Shown here: piece by piece, positions 7,937 through 16,085 of the stretch | How positions within the stretch are numbered: the first letter of the stretch is position 1 | Layout: each line of letters starts with the position of its first letter | Source: RGIG3009 sp045578625 | Lineage (GTDB): Bacteria; Bacillota; Clostridia; Oscillospirales; Acutalibacteraceae | Assembly (NCBI GenBank): GCA_045578625.1 | Contig: JAZNKN010000011.1 | Coordinates: 25,980 to 89,979, forward strand | DNA length: 64,000 nucleotides | Direction: 5' to 3' | Program-made: the position numbers and the translations under genes | The notes under the pieces: model-generated | The model's input: only the letters and a program-made list of their open reading frames with translations | Database searches by the model: none | What the model was told of the DNA's origin: nothing

Positions 7937-8283
7937 CGAGGAGTATTTGAAAGAACTCATGGAAAAATACCACCTGGGCGGCTGCCGCTACAATGCGATG
8001 CCCGGCCAGATGGTGCTAAACCAGAACCGTATCCTGCAAAAGTACGCCAAAATTCCGTGTTCATCGCCTGCAACCCGGAGCAGGGCGGCAACGGCGTGTG
8101 TCCGAACGGCACGTTTGTCTCCAGCCAGATCAAGATCGGTGCCACCGGCAAACCGGAATACGCTCAGACGATGGGTCGTGTTTCCAGTGTCCAGATCAAG
8201 GCTACCGGCTGCAATATGGCGTTTGCCCCGGTGGTGGACATCACCTACAACGGCGAATGTGAGGAAGTCCTCGCCCGCGCCTG
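7937..8283 (+). pseudogene. Fragment of a GH3 family beta-N-acetylglucosaminidase-like enzyme
   Basis: Translating in two frames gives EEYLKELMEKYHLGGCRYN, NQNRILQKYAKIP, then VFIACNPEQGGNG and TGCNMAFAPVVDITYNGEC, which follow the first third of a glycoside hydrolase family 3 domain in order (substrate-binding barrel). One base is missing near 8056-8058, which breaks the frame, and the catalytic Asp and the rest of the barrel are absent: the text runs into HAD-type sequence at about 8284. No start codon or ribosome site is seen. A dead fragment. Confidence 0.65.
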
Positions 8284-9052
8284 AACTGCAAGCATTTCCA
8301 CTGCTTCGGCCCTTGTATAGTCGCTGAGTGGGATCTGGGGCCGTGGAAAGAGCCGATTCTGGAGCGTTGGAACGTCATCGATCTGTTTTCCATGACCCGC
8401 GGCATCAACCGCTTCAAGGGCCTGGCCACCGCGCTCAAAGAGATCGATGCCAAGTACGTTCGCATCCCCGGTGTGGATGCATTGGTGCAGTGGGCCAACA
8501 CCGCGCCGGCACTAAGCAATGATAGCGTCGCCAAGGCTGCTGCCGAAGCGACCGACACGCAGACGAAACTGGTTTTGGGGAAAGCGCTGTCTTGGTCCAA
8601 GCCCGTCAACGCGGCGATCGTGGAGTTGGACGACAACCTGAAGCATCCCTATGAAGGCGCGAAAGAAGGCCTTTCCGCCGCCCACGCATTTGCCGACGTG
8701 GCCATGGTCTCCTCCGCCAACCGCGACGCGATCGAGGAGGAGTGGGACAAATTCGGTCTGCTGAAGCATACGATATCGTTCTGGCACAAGACGTCGGCTC
8801 CAAAGCCGCCTGTATCGCGGCAATGCTGCGGTTCGGCTACGACCCAAGCAAGGTCGTGATGGTGGGCGACGCACCCGGCGATTGCGATGCCGCCGAAAAA
8901 ACGGCGTCCATTACTACCCCATTCTGGTCAACCGCGAAAAAGAGAACCGGGACGAGCTCGTCGCCACCGGCTTTGACAAGCTCCGTGACGGCAACTACGC
9001 CGCCTACGGTGCCGAGAAAAAACAGGAATTTCTCAAAAATCCGGGCAGTTGA
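8284..9052 (+). pseudogene. Broken HAD family hydrolase gene
   Basis: In frame from 8284: FHCFGPCIVAEWDL, VIDLFSMTRGINRFKG and later MVSSANRDAIEEEWDKFG, then after a frameshift near 8767 IVLAQDVGSKAACIAAML and VVMVGDAPGDCDAAEK, then after a second shift (one A missing from the A-run near 8898) tail residues to TGA 9050-9052. These parts match a family of clostridial HAD hydrolases, with motif II (SAN) and motif IV (GDAPGD) intact but the N-terminal DxD motif lost. Two frameshifts plus loss of the 5-prime end make it a pseudogene. Confidence 0.7.
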
Positions 9053-9068
9053 ACTGCCTAAAATAATG

Positions 9069-9094
9069 ATCCCCTCGGATTTTTCCGAGGGGAT
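9069..9094. terminator. Terminator hairpin
   Basis: ATCCCCTCGGA / TCCGAGGGGAT stem with a T-rich loop, after the broken HAD gene. Palindromic, so it may also end minus-strand transcripts coming from the methyltransferase gene. Confidence 0.75.
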
Positions 9095-9113
9095 TTGTTA
9101 TTGCGTTAAACGA

Positions 9114-9156
9114 TTAGCCCTTGATAGCAGCCTGTGCAGCGGTACGCAAAAGAGGG
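9114..9156 (-). repeat. Copy A of a short C-terminal coding tail (ppdK-tail-like)
   Basis: Minus strand encodes PLLRTAAQAAIKG then TAA, without a start. The last 24 bases (CAGGCTGC, ATCAAGGGCTAAT) nearly match the true 3-prime end of ppdK at 10897-10920, whose protein ends AAAQAAIKG. It follows the methyltransferase gene stop by only a few bases. Confidence 0.6.
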
Positions 9157-9163
9157 GAAGTTG

Positions 9164-9835
9164 TTACCAAATGAATGGTATCAAGCGGTATTTGACTTTT
9201 TGCTTATATTCACGGTAACCGTCGAGTTCTTCTTCCAGGAATTTTTCTTCGTACTTAATTCGTTTTGCTATGATAAGAGGATATGCAAGAAAAATCAAAA
9301 ACGAATATACAGAACCTAACACAATCGGTATCGACAAAAACAAAAGCAAAGTTGTGCTATACATCGGGTGTCTGACGATACCATATAACCCCGTATCGAT
9401 TACCTTTTGATTTTCTTGAACCTCAATCGTGCGGCTAAGATATGTATTTTCTCGGAGCACTTCTGCATAAAGAATATATGCAATGAGAAACACCACTGCC
9501 GCACCGATTACTATACCTATCGGCAACATATACCAATGAAAACGGACACCGAGTCCTGCAACGATAAAGCCTGCCAAAAACATAAGACCACTCAATTTCA
9601 CAACAAGACTTTGTTCTCGTTGCTTTTCTTTTGCACCCAATCTGCTCTTTAATAGGTCAGGATTTTTGAACATCATTACAATTCCCGCAAAGAGCATTGG
9701 GATAAATAAAATGCCCATCAATAACCAACCATTAAAAAAAGAAATCGTTCCCGCTGGTATGAATATCACTAACCCAACCAAAACAATACCTAATACGAAT
9801 TTAGTTGTTGCTTCAACAAATAATTTCATTGTCAT
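9164..9835 (-). CDS. Isoprenylcysteine carboxyl methyltransferase-family membrane protein
   Basis: 223 aa with about five hydrophobic segments (near residues 10-30, 35-55, 80-100, 105-130 and 165-190). The C-terminal GLYGIVRHPMYS and the stretch RIKYEEKFLEEELDGYREY are the SAM- and substrate-binding motifs of the ICMT/PEMT-like family of membrane methyltransferases. In bacteria the substrate of such proteins is mostly unknown. The gene is clearly more AT-rich than its neighbours and lies in a small island between decayed genes and ppdK, which suggests acquisition from another genome. It is followed at once by a repeat of a short coding tail (9114-9156). Confidence 0.82.
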   Translation of the reverse strand: MTMKLFVEATTKFVLGIVLVGLVIFIPAGTISFFNGWLLMGILFIPMLFAGIVMMFKNPDLLKSRLGAKEKQREQSLVVKLSGLMFLAGFIVAGLGVRFHWYMLPIGIVIGAAVVFLIAYILYAEVLRENTYLSRTIEVQENQKVIDTGLYGIVRHPMYSTTLLLFLSIPIVLGSVYSFLIFLAYPLIIAKRIKYEEKFLEEELDGYREYKQKVKYRLIPFIW

Positions 9836-9918
9836 AGTGTTTCTCCGTTAAATTTTTGTTTGCAACTTTGCTTTATTGTACCATATTATATTGTAAATAG
9901 AAAGAGCTTTATATAAAA

Positions 9919-9948
9919 ATCGCCCTGCCGAGATTTCGGCAGGGCGAT
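9919..9948 (-). terminator. Terminator after the two-TM protein gene
   Basis: Perfect ATCGCCCTGCCGA / TCGGCAGGGCGAT stem with a short loop, followed on the minus strand by TTTTTATAT. Its TCGCCCTGCCGAG half recurs at 10584-10596 at the edge of the hairpin array. Confidence 0.8.
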
Positions 9949-9970
9949 AAGTTTTGCTTTATGGATCTAA

Positions 9971-10019
9971 TTATTTAGATTCTTTGATCGCAGCCTGTGA
10001 TGCAGTACGCAAAAGTGGG
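9971..10019 (-). repeat. Copy B of the short C-terminal coding tail
   Basis: Minus strand encodes IPLLRTASQAAIKESK then TAA, with no start of its own, beginning directly after the stop of the 10021 gene. It shares CTTTTGCGTAC and CACAGGCTGC with copy A (9114-9156), so the two came from the same kind of 3-prime gene end. Confidence 0.6.
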
Positions 10020-10020
10020 A

Positions 10021-10479
10021 TTACACAAAAGTTTCTGTTGCTTGACCTTCTTCTACTTTCTTTGCAAAAGAAATCTCAAATTCAATATTCTGTGAAATGA
10101 CTGTCAAACCAATAGAAAGCAGTATAAAGCCTACGTAATACTTGATTGTCGATACAAAAGCTTCAGCATTTTCTGCTTCAGCTTCTGCTATTTCAATATT
10201 GTTTTTATTAAGTTTGGTAATTGCATCATTGTTTGCTTCAATTGCCTCAAACACGGGAATAAGATTGTTTGCGGCCTGGGCGGCAGCTTGCTGCATACCT
10301 GTATATGCATCACCACCATAAGACTTGTTAGACTCATACTCAGGTGCAGAGATGCTTTCTAATTTAATACTATCCATTTTGGGATTATTTATTGCAACAT
10401 CAAATGAAAAAACGAAATAAGAGCACACCATAATTACAACGCCGATAATAACACCTATCAGATTAAGTTTCTTTAACAT
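10021..10479 (-). CDS. Hypothetical two-transmembrane protein
   Basis: 152 aa from ATG 10479, chosen because AAGGA lies nine bases upstream; a TTG at 10488 is less likely. Two membrane segments, about residues 8-26 and 113-130, enclose an extracytoplasmic region of about 80 residues that is Ala/Asn/Glu-rich and probably helical (AAAQAANNLIPVFEAIEANN and AIEAEAENAEAF-like runs). A short acidic cytoplasmic tail ends it. I do not recognise the family. Base composition is AT-rich like the methyltransferase gene next to it, and it has its own promoter at 10547-10575. Confidence 0.65.
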   Translation of the reverse strand: MLKKLNLIGVIIGVVIMVCSYFVFSFDVAINNPKMDSIKLESISAPEYESNKSYGGDAYTGMQQAAAQAANNLIPVFEAIEANNDAITKLNKNNIEIAEAEAENAEAFVSTIKYYVGFILLSIGLTVISQNIEFEISFAKKVEEGQATETFV

Positions 10480-10546
10480 AATTAGCAATCCTTTCTATTA
10501 ACTAAACAATTATGTATTATAGATTAGCTTCATTGAATCCATGGGT

Positions 10547-10575
10547 ATTATAGCATAAAGCCATACTACTCGCAA
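10547..10575 (-). promoter_or_regulatory. Promoter of the two-TM protein gene
   Basis: Minus strand -35 TTGCGA (10570-10575), 17-base spacer, -10 TATAAT (10547-10552). The leader is about 60 bases. Confidence 0.7.
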
Positions 10576-10583
10576 ATAAAACT

Positions 10584-10841
10584 TCGCCCTGCCGAGTAGG
10601 GGCGGCAATCTGCCGCCCGCGGGCGATTGATAATCGCCCCTGCATTTTTTGTCGATATGCCTGGCTGCTCGATATATTTGCCTGACGGCAAATTCAAGAT
10701 AATTCCGCGTTGCAGAATTTCGATATGTTGCCTTGAGGCAACGAGTGTCTATATAAATCCTCTCATGCCCCGCAGGGCATATCGAGTGCGTCAGCACATA
10801 TCGAGCCGCAAAGCGGCATATCGAAAATCCCAATGGGATTT
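10584..10841. repeat. Array of about nine short hairpins joined by ATATCGA-type linkers
   Basis: Non-coding. Successive inverted repeats: 10600-10618 (GGGCGGCA/TGCCGCCC), 10621-10639 (GGGCGAT/ATCGCCC), 10676-10693 (ATTTGCC/GGCAAAT), 10701-10719 (imperfect), 10727-10742 (GTTGCCT/AGGCAAC), 10765-10780 (ATGCCC/GGGCAT), 10786-10797 (GTGC/GCAC), 10805-10817 (GCCGC/GCGGC) and 10825-10841 (AAATCCC/GGGATTT). Stems differ in sequence; the linkers TCGATAT or ATATCGA at 10720-10726, 10779-10785, 10798-10804 and 10818-10824 are nearly constant. It fills the gap between the two-TM gene promoter and the ppdK terminator. Confidence 0.85.
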
Positions 10842-10851
10842 ATATCGCTGC

Positions 10852-10892
10852 TAACAAAAAACTGCCTTCCGAAGAAGACAGTTTTTTTGTTA
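10852..10892 (-). terminator. ppdK terminator
   Basis: Long stem AACAAAAAACTG / CAGTTTTTTGTT type with a loop containing a smaller TTCC/GGAA pairing; U-run on the minus strand. It begins a few bases after the ppdK stop. Confidence 0.85.
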
Positions 10893-10896
10893 GCAA

Positions 10897-13521
10897 TTAG
10901 CCCTTGATTGCAGCCTGAGCAGCAGCCAAACGAGCGATCGGCACGCGGAACGGCGAGCAGGACACGTAGTCCAGACCGATCTTGTGGCAGAACTCAACGG
11001 AGACCGGGTCACCGCCGTGCTCACCGCAGATACCGCAGTGCAGCTCGGGACGGGTCTTCTTACCCAGCGAGACAGCCATATCCATCAGCTTGCCAACACC
11101 GGTCTGATCCAACTTCGCGAACGGATCATTCTCGTAGATCTTGGTGTCATAGTAAGCGGACAGGAACTTGCCGGCGTCGTCACGGCTGAAGCCGAAGGTC
11201 ATCTGGGTCAGATCGTTGGTGCCGAAGCAGAAGAACTCCGCTTCCTTCGCAATGTCGTCCGCGGTCAAGCAGGCACGCGGGATCTCCATCATGGTACCGA
11301 CTTCGTACTTGAGGTCCGCACCGGCGGCAGCGATCTCGGCGTCGGCGGTTGCCACGACAATATCCTTAACGAACTTCATTTCCTTGACCTCGCCGGTCAG
11401 CGGGATCATGATCTCGGGAACGATGGTCCATTCCGGATGCGCCTTCTGTACGTTGATCGCCGCACGGATAACAGCGGTGGTCTGCATCTTCGCAATTTCC
11501 GGATAGGTGACAGCCAGACGGCAGCCACGGTGACCCATCATCGGGTTGAACTCATGCAGGGAAGCGATGATCGCCTTGATGTCGGCAACCGACTTGCCCT
11601 GAGCCTTCGCCAGCGCCGCGATGTCCTCTTCCTCGGTGGGAACGAACTCGTGCAGCGGGGGGTCCAGGAAGCGGATGCAGACCGGGTTGCCCTCGAGCGC
11701 CACGTACAGCTTCTCGAAGTCGCCCTGCTGATACGGCAGGATCTTCGCCAGAGCGGCCTCGCGCTCTTCAACGGTATCGGAGCAGATCATCTCACGGAAC
11801 GCCGCGATACGGTCAGCCTCGAAGAACATATGCTCGGTACGGCACAGACCGATACCCTCGGCACCCAGCTCGCGAGCCTTCTTGGCATCGGCGGGGGTGT
11901 CGGCGTTGGTGCGGACCTTCAGCGTACGGAACTCATCGGCCCACGCCATGATGCGGCCGAACTCGCCGGCGATCTCAGCGTCAACCGTCGGGATGATGCC
12001 GTCGTAGATGTTACCGGTGGAACCGTCGATGGAGATGTAGTCGCCTTCAACATAGGTCTTGCCGGCCAACTCGAACTTCTTGTTCTCCTCGTCCATCTTG
12101 ATCTCGCCGCAACCGGACACGCAGCAGGTACCCATGCCGCGAGCAACAACGGCCGCGTGAGAGGTCATACCACCGCGGACGGTCAGTATGCCCTGAGACG
12201 CCTTCATACCGGTGATATCCTCGGGAGAGGTCTCCAGACGAACCAGAACGACCTTCTCGCCCTTCTCGTTCCAAGCCACAGCGTCGTCAGCAGTGAACAC
12301 CACACGACCGCAAGCAGCACCGGGAGAAGCACCCAGGCCCTTGCCCGCGGGAGTCGCGGTCTTCAGGACCTTCTGGTCGAACTGCGGGTGCAGCAGGGTG
12401 TCGAGGTTACGGGGATCGATCATCGCCACAGCCTGCTTCTTGTCGATCATGCCCTCGTCCACCAGGTCGCAGGCGATCTTCAGAGCGGCCTTCGCGGTAC
12501 GCTTACCGTTTCGGGTCTGCAGCATGAACAGCTTACCGTGCTCAACGGTGAACTCCATATCCTGCATATCTCTGTAGTGGTCCTCCAGACGTGCGCACAC
12601 ATCCTGGAACTGAGCAAACGCCTCGGGGAACTTGTTGGCCATCTCGGCGATCGGCATCGGCGTACGCACGCCGGCCACAACATCTTCACCCTGCGCGTTG
12701 GTCAGGAACTCACCCATCAGGCCCTTATCGCCGGTGGCGGGGTCACGGGTAAAGGCAACACCGGTACCGCAATCGTCACCCATGTTACCGAAAGCCATCA
12801 TCTGCACGTTAACAGCGGTACCCCAGGAGTACGGGATGTCGTTGTCACGGCGATACACGTTGGCGCGGGGGTTGTCCCAGGAACGGAACACCGCTTCCAC
12901 AGCGCCCATAAGCTGCTCTTTGGGATCGGAGGGGAAATCCTTGCCGATCTTGGACTTATACTCAGCCTTGAACTGGCCGGCGAGTGCCTTCAGATCGTCA
13001 GCGGTCAGCTCGACGTCCTGGGTCACACCCTTTTCTTCCTTCATCTTGTCGATGAGCTCTTCGAAGTACTTCTTACCAACTTCCATAACGACGTCGGAGT
13101 ACATCTGGATGAAACGGCGATAGCAGTCCCACGCCCAACGGGGATTATTGGACTTCTCAGCCATCGTCTCCACCACGGTCTCGTTCAGACCGAGGTTCAG
13201 AATGGTATCCATCATACCGGGCATCGAAGCGCGCGCACCGGAACGAACGGAAACCAGCAGCGGGTTCTCCTTGTCACCGAACTTCTTGCCGGTGATCTCC
13301 TCCATCTTGTCGATGTACTCCATGATCTGCGCCTGGATCTCATCGTTGATCTTGCGGCCATCCTCATAATACTGGGTGCAGGCCTCGGTGCTGATCGTGA
13401 AACCCTGCGGAACCGGCAGACCGAGACCGGTCATTTCCGCCAGGTTGGCGCCCTTGCCGCCGAGAAGCTCGCGCATGGAAGCGTTGCCCTCTTTGAACAG
13501 ATAGACATACTTGTGACTCAT
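10897..13521 (-). CDS. ppdK: Pyruvate, phosphate dikinase
   Basis: 874 aa from ATG 13521 (protein starts MSHKYVYLF as usual in the family); the ATG at 13533 leaves no room for the AGAGAGG site. The enzyme interconverts pyruvate, ATP and phosphate with PEP, AMP and PPi and serves in PPi-linked glycolysis or gluconeogenesis. The ATP-grasp domain (about 1-340) begins GGKGANLAEMTGLGLPVPQGF; the swivelling phosphohistidine domain has GGMTSHAAVVARGMG with the catalytic His near residue 455; the C-terminal PEP/pyruvate barrel ends with HCGICGEHGGDP containing the conserved Cys. Full length, no damage. Monocistronic, with its own promoter and terminator. Its last codons resemble the stray tails at 9114 and 9971. 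Confidence 0.97.
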   Translation of the reverse strand: MSHKYVYLFKEGNASMRELLGGKGANLAEMTGLGLPVPQGFTISTEACTQYYEDGRKINDEIQAQIMEYIDKMEEITGKKFGDKENPLLVSVRSGARASMPGMMDTILNLGLNETVVETMAEKSNNPRWAWDCYRRFIQMYSDVVMEVGKKYFEELIDKMKEEKGVTQDVELTADDLKALAGQFKAEYKSKIGKDFPSDPKEQLMGAVEAVFRSWDNPRANVYRRDNDIPYSWGTAVNVQMMAFGNMGDDCGTGVAFTRDPATGDKGLMGEFLTNAQGEDVVAGVRTPMPIAEMANKFPEAFAQFQDVCARLEDHYRDMQDMEFTVEHGKLFMLQTRNGKRTAKAALKIACDLVDEGMIDKKQAVAMIDPRNLDTLLHPQFDQKVLKTATPAGKGLGASPGAACGRVVFTADDAVAWNEKGEKVVLVRLETSPEDITGMKASQGILTVRGGMTSHAAVVARGMGTCCVSGCGEIKMDEENKKFELAGKTYVEGDYISIDGSTGNIYDGIIPTVDAEIAGEFGRIMAWADEFRTLKVRTNADTPADAKKARELGAEGIGLCRTEHMFFEADRIAAFREMICSDTVEEREAALAKILPYQQGDFEKLYVALEGNPVCIRFLDPPLHEFVPTEEEDIAALAKAQGKSVADIKAIIASLHEFNPMMGHRGCRLAVTYPEIAKMQTTAVIRAAINVQKAHPEWTIVPEIMIPLTGEVKEMKFVKDIVVATADAEIAAAGADLKYEVGTMMEIPRACLTADDIAKEAEFFCFGTNDLTQMTFGFSRDDAGKFLSAYYDTKIYENDPFAKLDQTGVGKLMDMAVSLGKKTRPELHCGICGEHGGDPVSVEFCHKIGLDYVSCSPFRVPIARLAAAQAAIKG

Positions 13522-13608
13522 GCTTACAGTCATCCTCTCTCTTTATTTTAACTTTCTCCTCGAGACATTTTGAATATGCCGACAGATATGTCAACATAAC
13601 TGCCAGTT

Positions 13609-13637
13609 ATTATACCAAATTTTTCTGAAAATGAAAA
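13609..13637 (-). promoter_or_regulatory. Probable ppdK promoter
   Basis: Minus strand -10 TATAAT (13609-13614) with a weak -35 TTTTCA (13632-13637) at 17 bases. The leader of about 80 bases contains the palindromes AACTGGCAGTT and ACATATGT-like TGACATATCTGTC, possible regulator sites. The rest of the gap to 13764 is AT-rich with one AAAAAGC/GCTTTTT hairpin (13709-13725) and no gene. Confidence 0.5.
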
Positions 13638-13764
13638 GTGTTTTTTTGTAATTTTTTAATTTTATCAAAATAACCAGTATTTTGCACCAAAAGCCTCCTC
13701 GGATTGTGAAAAAGCATCGCTTTTTTGCAGAAAGGATTGCGAAAAGCGAGCAAACGCGCTATAC

Positions 13765-13796
13765 TTTAAGGTGCTTTTAAGTTTTCTTGCTATACT
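13765..13796 (+). promoter_or_regulatory. Promoter with OmpR-type direct repeat
   Basis: -10 TATACT at 13791-13796 lacks a good -35; instead TTTAAG is repeated at 13765-13770 and 13776-13781, 11 bases apart, over the -35 region. This is the layout of a response-regulator-activated promoter, and the first codons downstream are those of a response regulator (MRLLLTEDERD). Confidence 0.55.
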
Positions 13797-13823
13797 GGTA
13801 TCACAGTAAAAAGGAGGGATACC

Positions 13824-14199
13824 ATGCGTTTGCTGCTGACTGAAGACGAGCGCGATGACTCGCCGCCAAGCGAAGGTGACCGCCTCGGTGCTGCAGATCG
13901 GCAACCTGTCACTGGACCGCATCAACTTTGAGTTGTCCACTGCCAAAGGTTCCTTCCGCCTCGCCGGCGGCACGGCGGCATCCACCATTATCCCTGCCGC
14001 GTTTTTACAATGCCTGCTCATCGCCTTGGCGCTTGGCACGCTACTGGCACTGTTCTATCGTCTTAACAAGCGCTGCAGCCGCAGCTTCGCCGTCACACTG
14101 GCGCTGCTGCCGTCAGTGGTCTGCGTGGTCATCCTGATGGTCAACGGCAATCTGGAGATCAGCTGCTCGATCCCGGAGACCGAAACCGAAACACTGTAA
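13824..14199 (+). pseudogene. Composite remnant: response regulator joined to a DUF4956 membrane protein
   Basis: ATG 13824 has a perfect AAGGAGG site and starts MRLLLTEDERD, the beginning of an OmpR-family receiver. The frame then breaks near 13851 and the next frame reads VLQIGNLSLDRINFELSTAKG, the linker and start of the DNA-binding domain of such a regulator, so most of the receiver is deleted. At about 13970 the sequence changes to FLQCLLIALALGTLLALFYR and LALLPSVVCVVILMVNGNLE, matching the first membrane segments of DUF4956 proteins, which are cut before their GTGVAVAGAF-type region. Two internal deletions appear to have collapsed a regulator-kinase-DUF4956 operon into 376 bases. Confidence 0.65.
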
Positions 14200-14212
14200 A
14201 GAGGGGAACTTC

Positions 14213-16039
14213 ATGAAACGCATCATCAGTATTGTCTGCACCCTAGCTCTGTGCGTGGCACTTTCGGCCTGCTCCGGAAAAACCGAAACCACCCCGACCG
14301 TTCCGACGGTCACCGCGCCGTCCACGCTCGGCGTCGCCGCCGAGGATCTGTTCACCGACCGTGACAGCGACACTACCTACGACGGCACTGAAGCGATCAC
14401 CGTCTCCCTCAGCGGCAGCAACGCCGTTTCGTCATCATCGTTGGTATCCTCGGAAAACGGCACCGTCACCCTCAAGGGCGCAGGCACGTACATCCTCTCA
14501 GGCGAGCTGAACGGACAGATCGTTGTAGATGCCCCCAAAGAGGATAAGCTGCAGCTCGTTTTCCGCGGCGTTACCGTCACCTGCGAAAGCAGCAGCGCTC
14601 TGTATATCCGCCAAGCGGATAAGGTGTTTATCACACTGGACGGCGAAATGAACAACAGCCTGTCCACCACCGGTGACTTCGTCGCCGTTGACGAAAACAA
14701 TCTCGACGCCGCTCTTTTCTCCAAAGAAGATCTGACTATAAACGGCAGCGGCAGCCTGACCGTTTCCTGCACCGCCGACCACGGCATCGTCTCAAAGGAC
14801 GACCTCGCCTTTACCGGCGGCACGATCACCGTCATCGCAGCGGGACACGGCCTCAGTGGTAAGGATTGTGTCAAGGTCAACGGCGGCAGCTTTACTGTCG
14901 AAGCCGGCAAGGATGGTATCCACGCCGAGAATAACGACGATGCCACGCTGGGCTCTGTCTATCTGGCAAACTGCACCTGGAATATCACCGCCGGCGGAGA
15001 TGCGATCCACGCCGGGGCCACACTGCAGGTTGACAGCGGCACCTATGCGCTGTCCTCCGGCGGCGGCAGCGCCAACGCCAGCATGAATACCAACGGCGGC
15101 TTTAACCCCGGTTGGGGGCAATGGGGCAGCGCATACGGTGGTTATTACGAGGACGGCACCGTCGATAACACCTCTGCCAAAGGGCTGAAATCCTCCGGCG
15201 ACCTCATCATCAACAACGGCACCTTTACCGTGGACTCCTCCGACGACGCCCTGCATTCCAATGCCTCGCTGTATATCGTCGCGGGCGAGCTGACCCTCAC
15301 CTCGGGCGATGATGGCATCCACGCCAACACCTCCGTGCTGATCTCAGGCGGAACGCTTACCATTACCAAAAGCTACGAGGGTGTCGAGGCACAGAACATC
15401 ACCGTGTCCGGTGGCACACTGAACATCACCGCTTCGGACGATGGCTTTAACGCCGCCGGCGGCAACGATGCCTCTGCCACCAACGGCCGACCGGGGCAAG
15501 GTGCATTTGATACCGAGGCCGAGGCATTTCTGTCCATCACCGGTGGTAAGATCACGTTGGATGCTGCCGGCGACGGCTTGGACTCCAACGGCTACCTCTA
15601 CGTATCGGGCGGTGAAACGTACGTCAACGGCCCGACCAACAGCGGCAATGGCGCACTGGACTACGGTATTGACGCTGTTGCGACCGGCGGCATCGTGATC
15701 GCCGTCGGCGCCTCCGGCATGGCAGAAAACTTCGGCAACAGCTCCACACAAGCCTGCATTCTGTATAATACCGGCCCCTGCAGCGCCGGCACGACCGTCA
15801 CACTGAAGGATAGCAAAGGCAACGCCTTGGCATCCTTCGCCCCCGCCAAAGCCTTTTCCTCGGTGGTCATCACCGCTCCTGGGCTGTCGGAAAACAGCGA
15901 TTTCACGCTGGATATCGGCGGCAACGCGTATGCGCTGATGCTGGACGGCTATCAGTACGGCAACAGCATGGGCAATATGGGCGGTCCCGGGGGCGATATG
16001 GGTGGCCACCAACCCGGCAGACCCGGCGGCCGTTTTTAA
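14213..16039 (+). CDS. Carbohydrate-binding-domain lipoprotein of the Cthe_2159 type
   Basis: 608 aa. A signal peptide with lipobox LSACSG puts the mature Cys near residue 21. The body (about 50-580) is built of repeated short beta-strand turns rich in Gly, Asp and Thr (GTYILSGELNGQI, GDDGIHANTSVLISGGTLTI, SDDGFNAAGGNDA), as in the right-handed beta-helix of Clostridium thermocellum Cthe_2159, which binds cellulose and acidic sugars with calcium. The C-terminus is a Gly/Met-rich tail (GNSMGNMGGPGGDMGG). ATG 14213 follows GAGGGG. In related genomes such genes sit beside DUF4956 and polyphosphate-polymerase-like genes, and a DUF4956 scrap is indeed directly upstream. Surface polymer binding is inferred. 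Confidence 0.82.
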   Translation: MKRIISIVCTLALCVALSACSGKTETTPTVPTVTAPSTLGVAAEDLFTDRDSDTTYDGTEAITVSLSGSNAVSSSSLVSSENGTVTLKGAGTYILSGELNGQIVVDAPKEDKLQLVFRGVTVTCESSSALYIRQADKVFITLDGEMNNSLSTTGDFVAVDENNLDAALFSKEDLTINGSGSLTVSCTADHGIVSKDDLAFTGGTITVIAAGHGLSGKDCVKVNGGSFTVEAGKDGIHAENNDDATLGSVYLANCTWNITAGGDAIHAGATLQVDSGTYALSSGGGSANASMNTNGGFNPGWGQWGSAYGGYYEDGTVDNTSAKGLKSSGDLIINNGTFTVDSSDDALHSNASLYIVAGELTLTSGDDGIHANTSVLISGGTLTITKSYEGVEAQNITVSGGTLNITASDDGFNAAGGNDASATNGRPGQGAFDTEAEAFLSITGGKITLDAAGDGLDSNGYLYVSGGETYVNGPTNSGNGALDYGIDAVATGGIVIAVGASGMAENFGNSSTQACILYNTGPCSAGTTVTLKDSKGNALASFAPAKAFSSVVITAPGLSENSDFTLDIGGNAYALMLDGYQYGNSMGNMGGPGGDMGGHQPGRPGGRF

Positions 16040-16085
16040 GATGTGAAATTTCCGGCACCCACGTGTGCCGAAGGAGGTTTATGCT

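Noticed and set aside
9114..9156. Copy A considered as part of a real protein
   Set aside because: No start codon or frame upstream; it follows the stop of the 9164-9835 gene.
10584..10841. Hairpin array considered as a CRISPR or tRNA cluster
   Set aside because: No fixed repeat with spacers, arms differ each time, and no tRNA-like cloverleaf or GTTCRA box.
10984..13551. 855-codon open frame on the plus strand opposite ppdK
   Set aside because: It mirrors ppdK exactly, has no ribosome site, and arises from the GC-biased third positions of the real gene. Similar long shadows lie opposite dnaK (31574-33433), guaB (39110-40588) and ileS (53334-55835).
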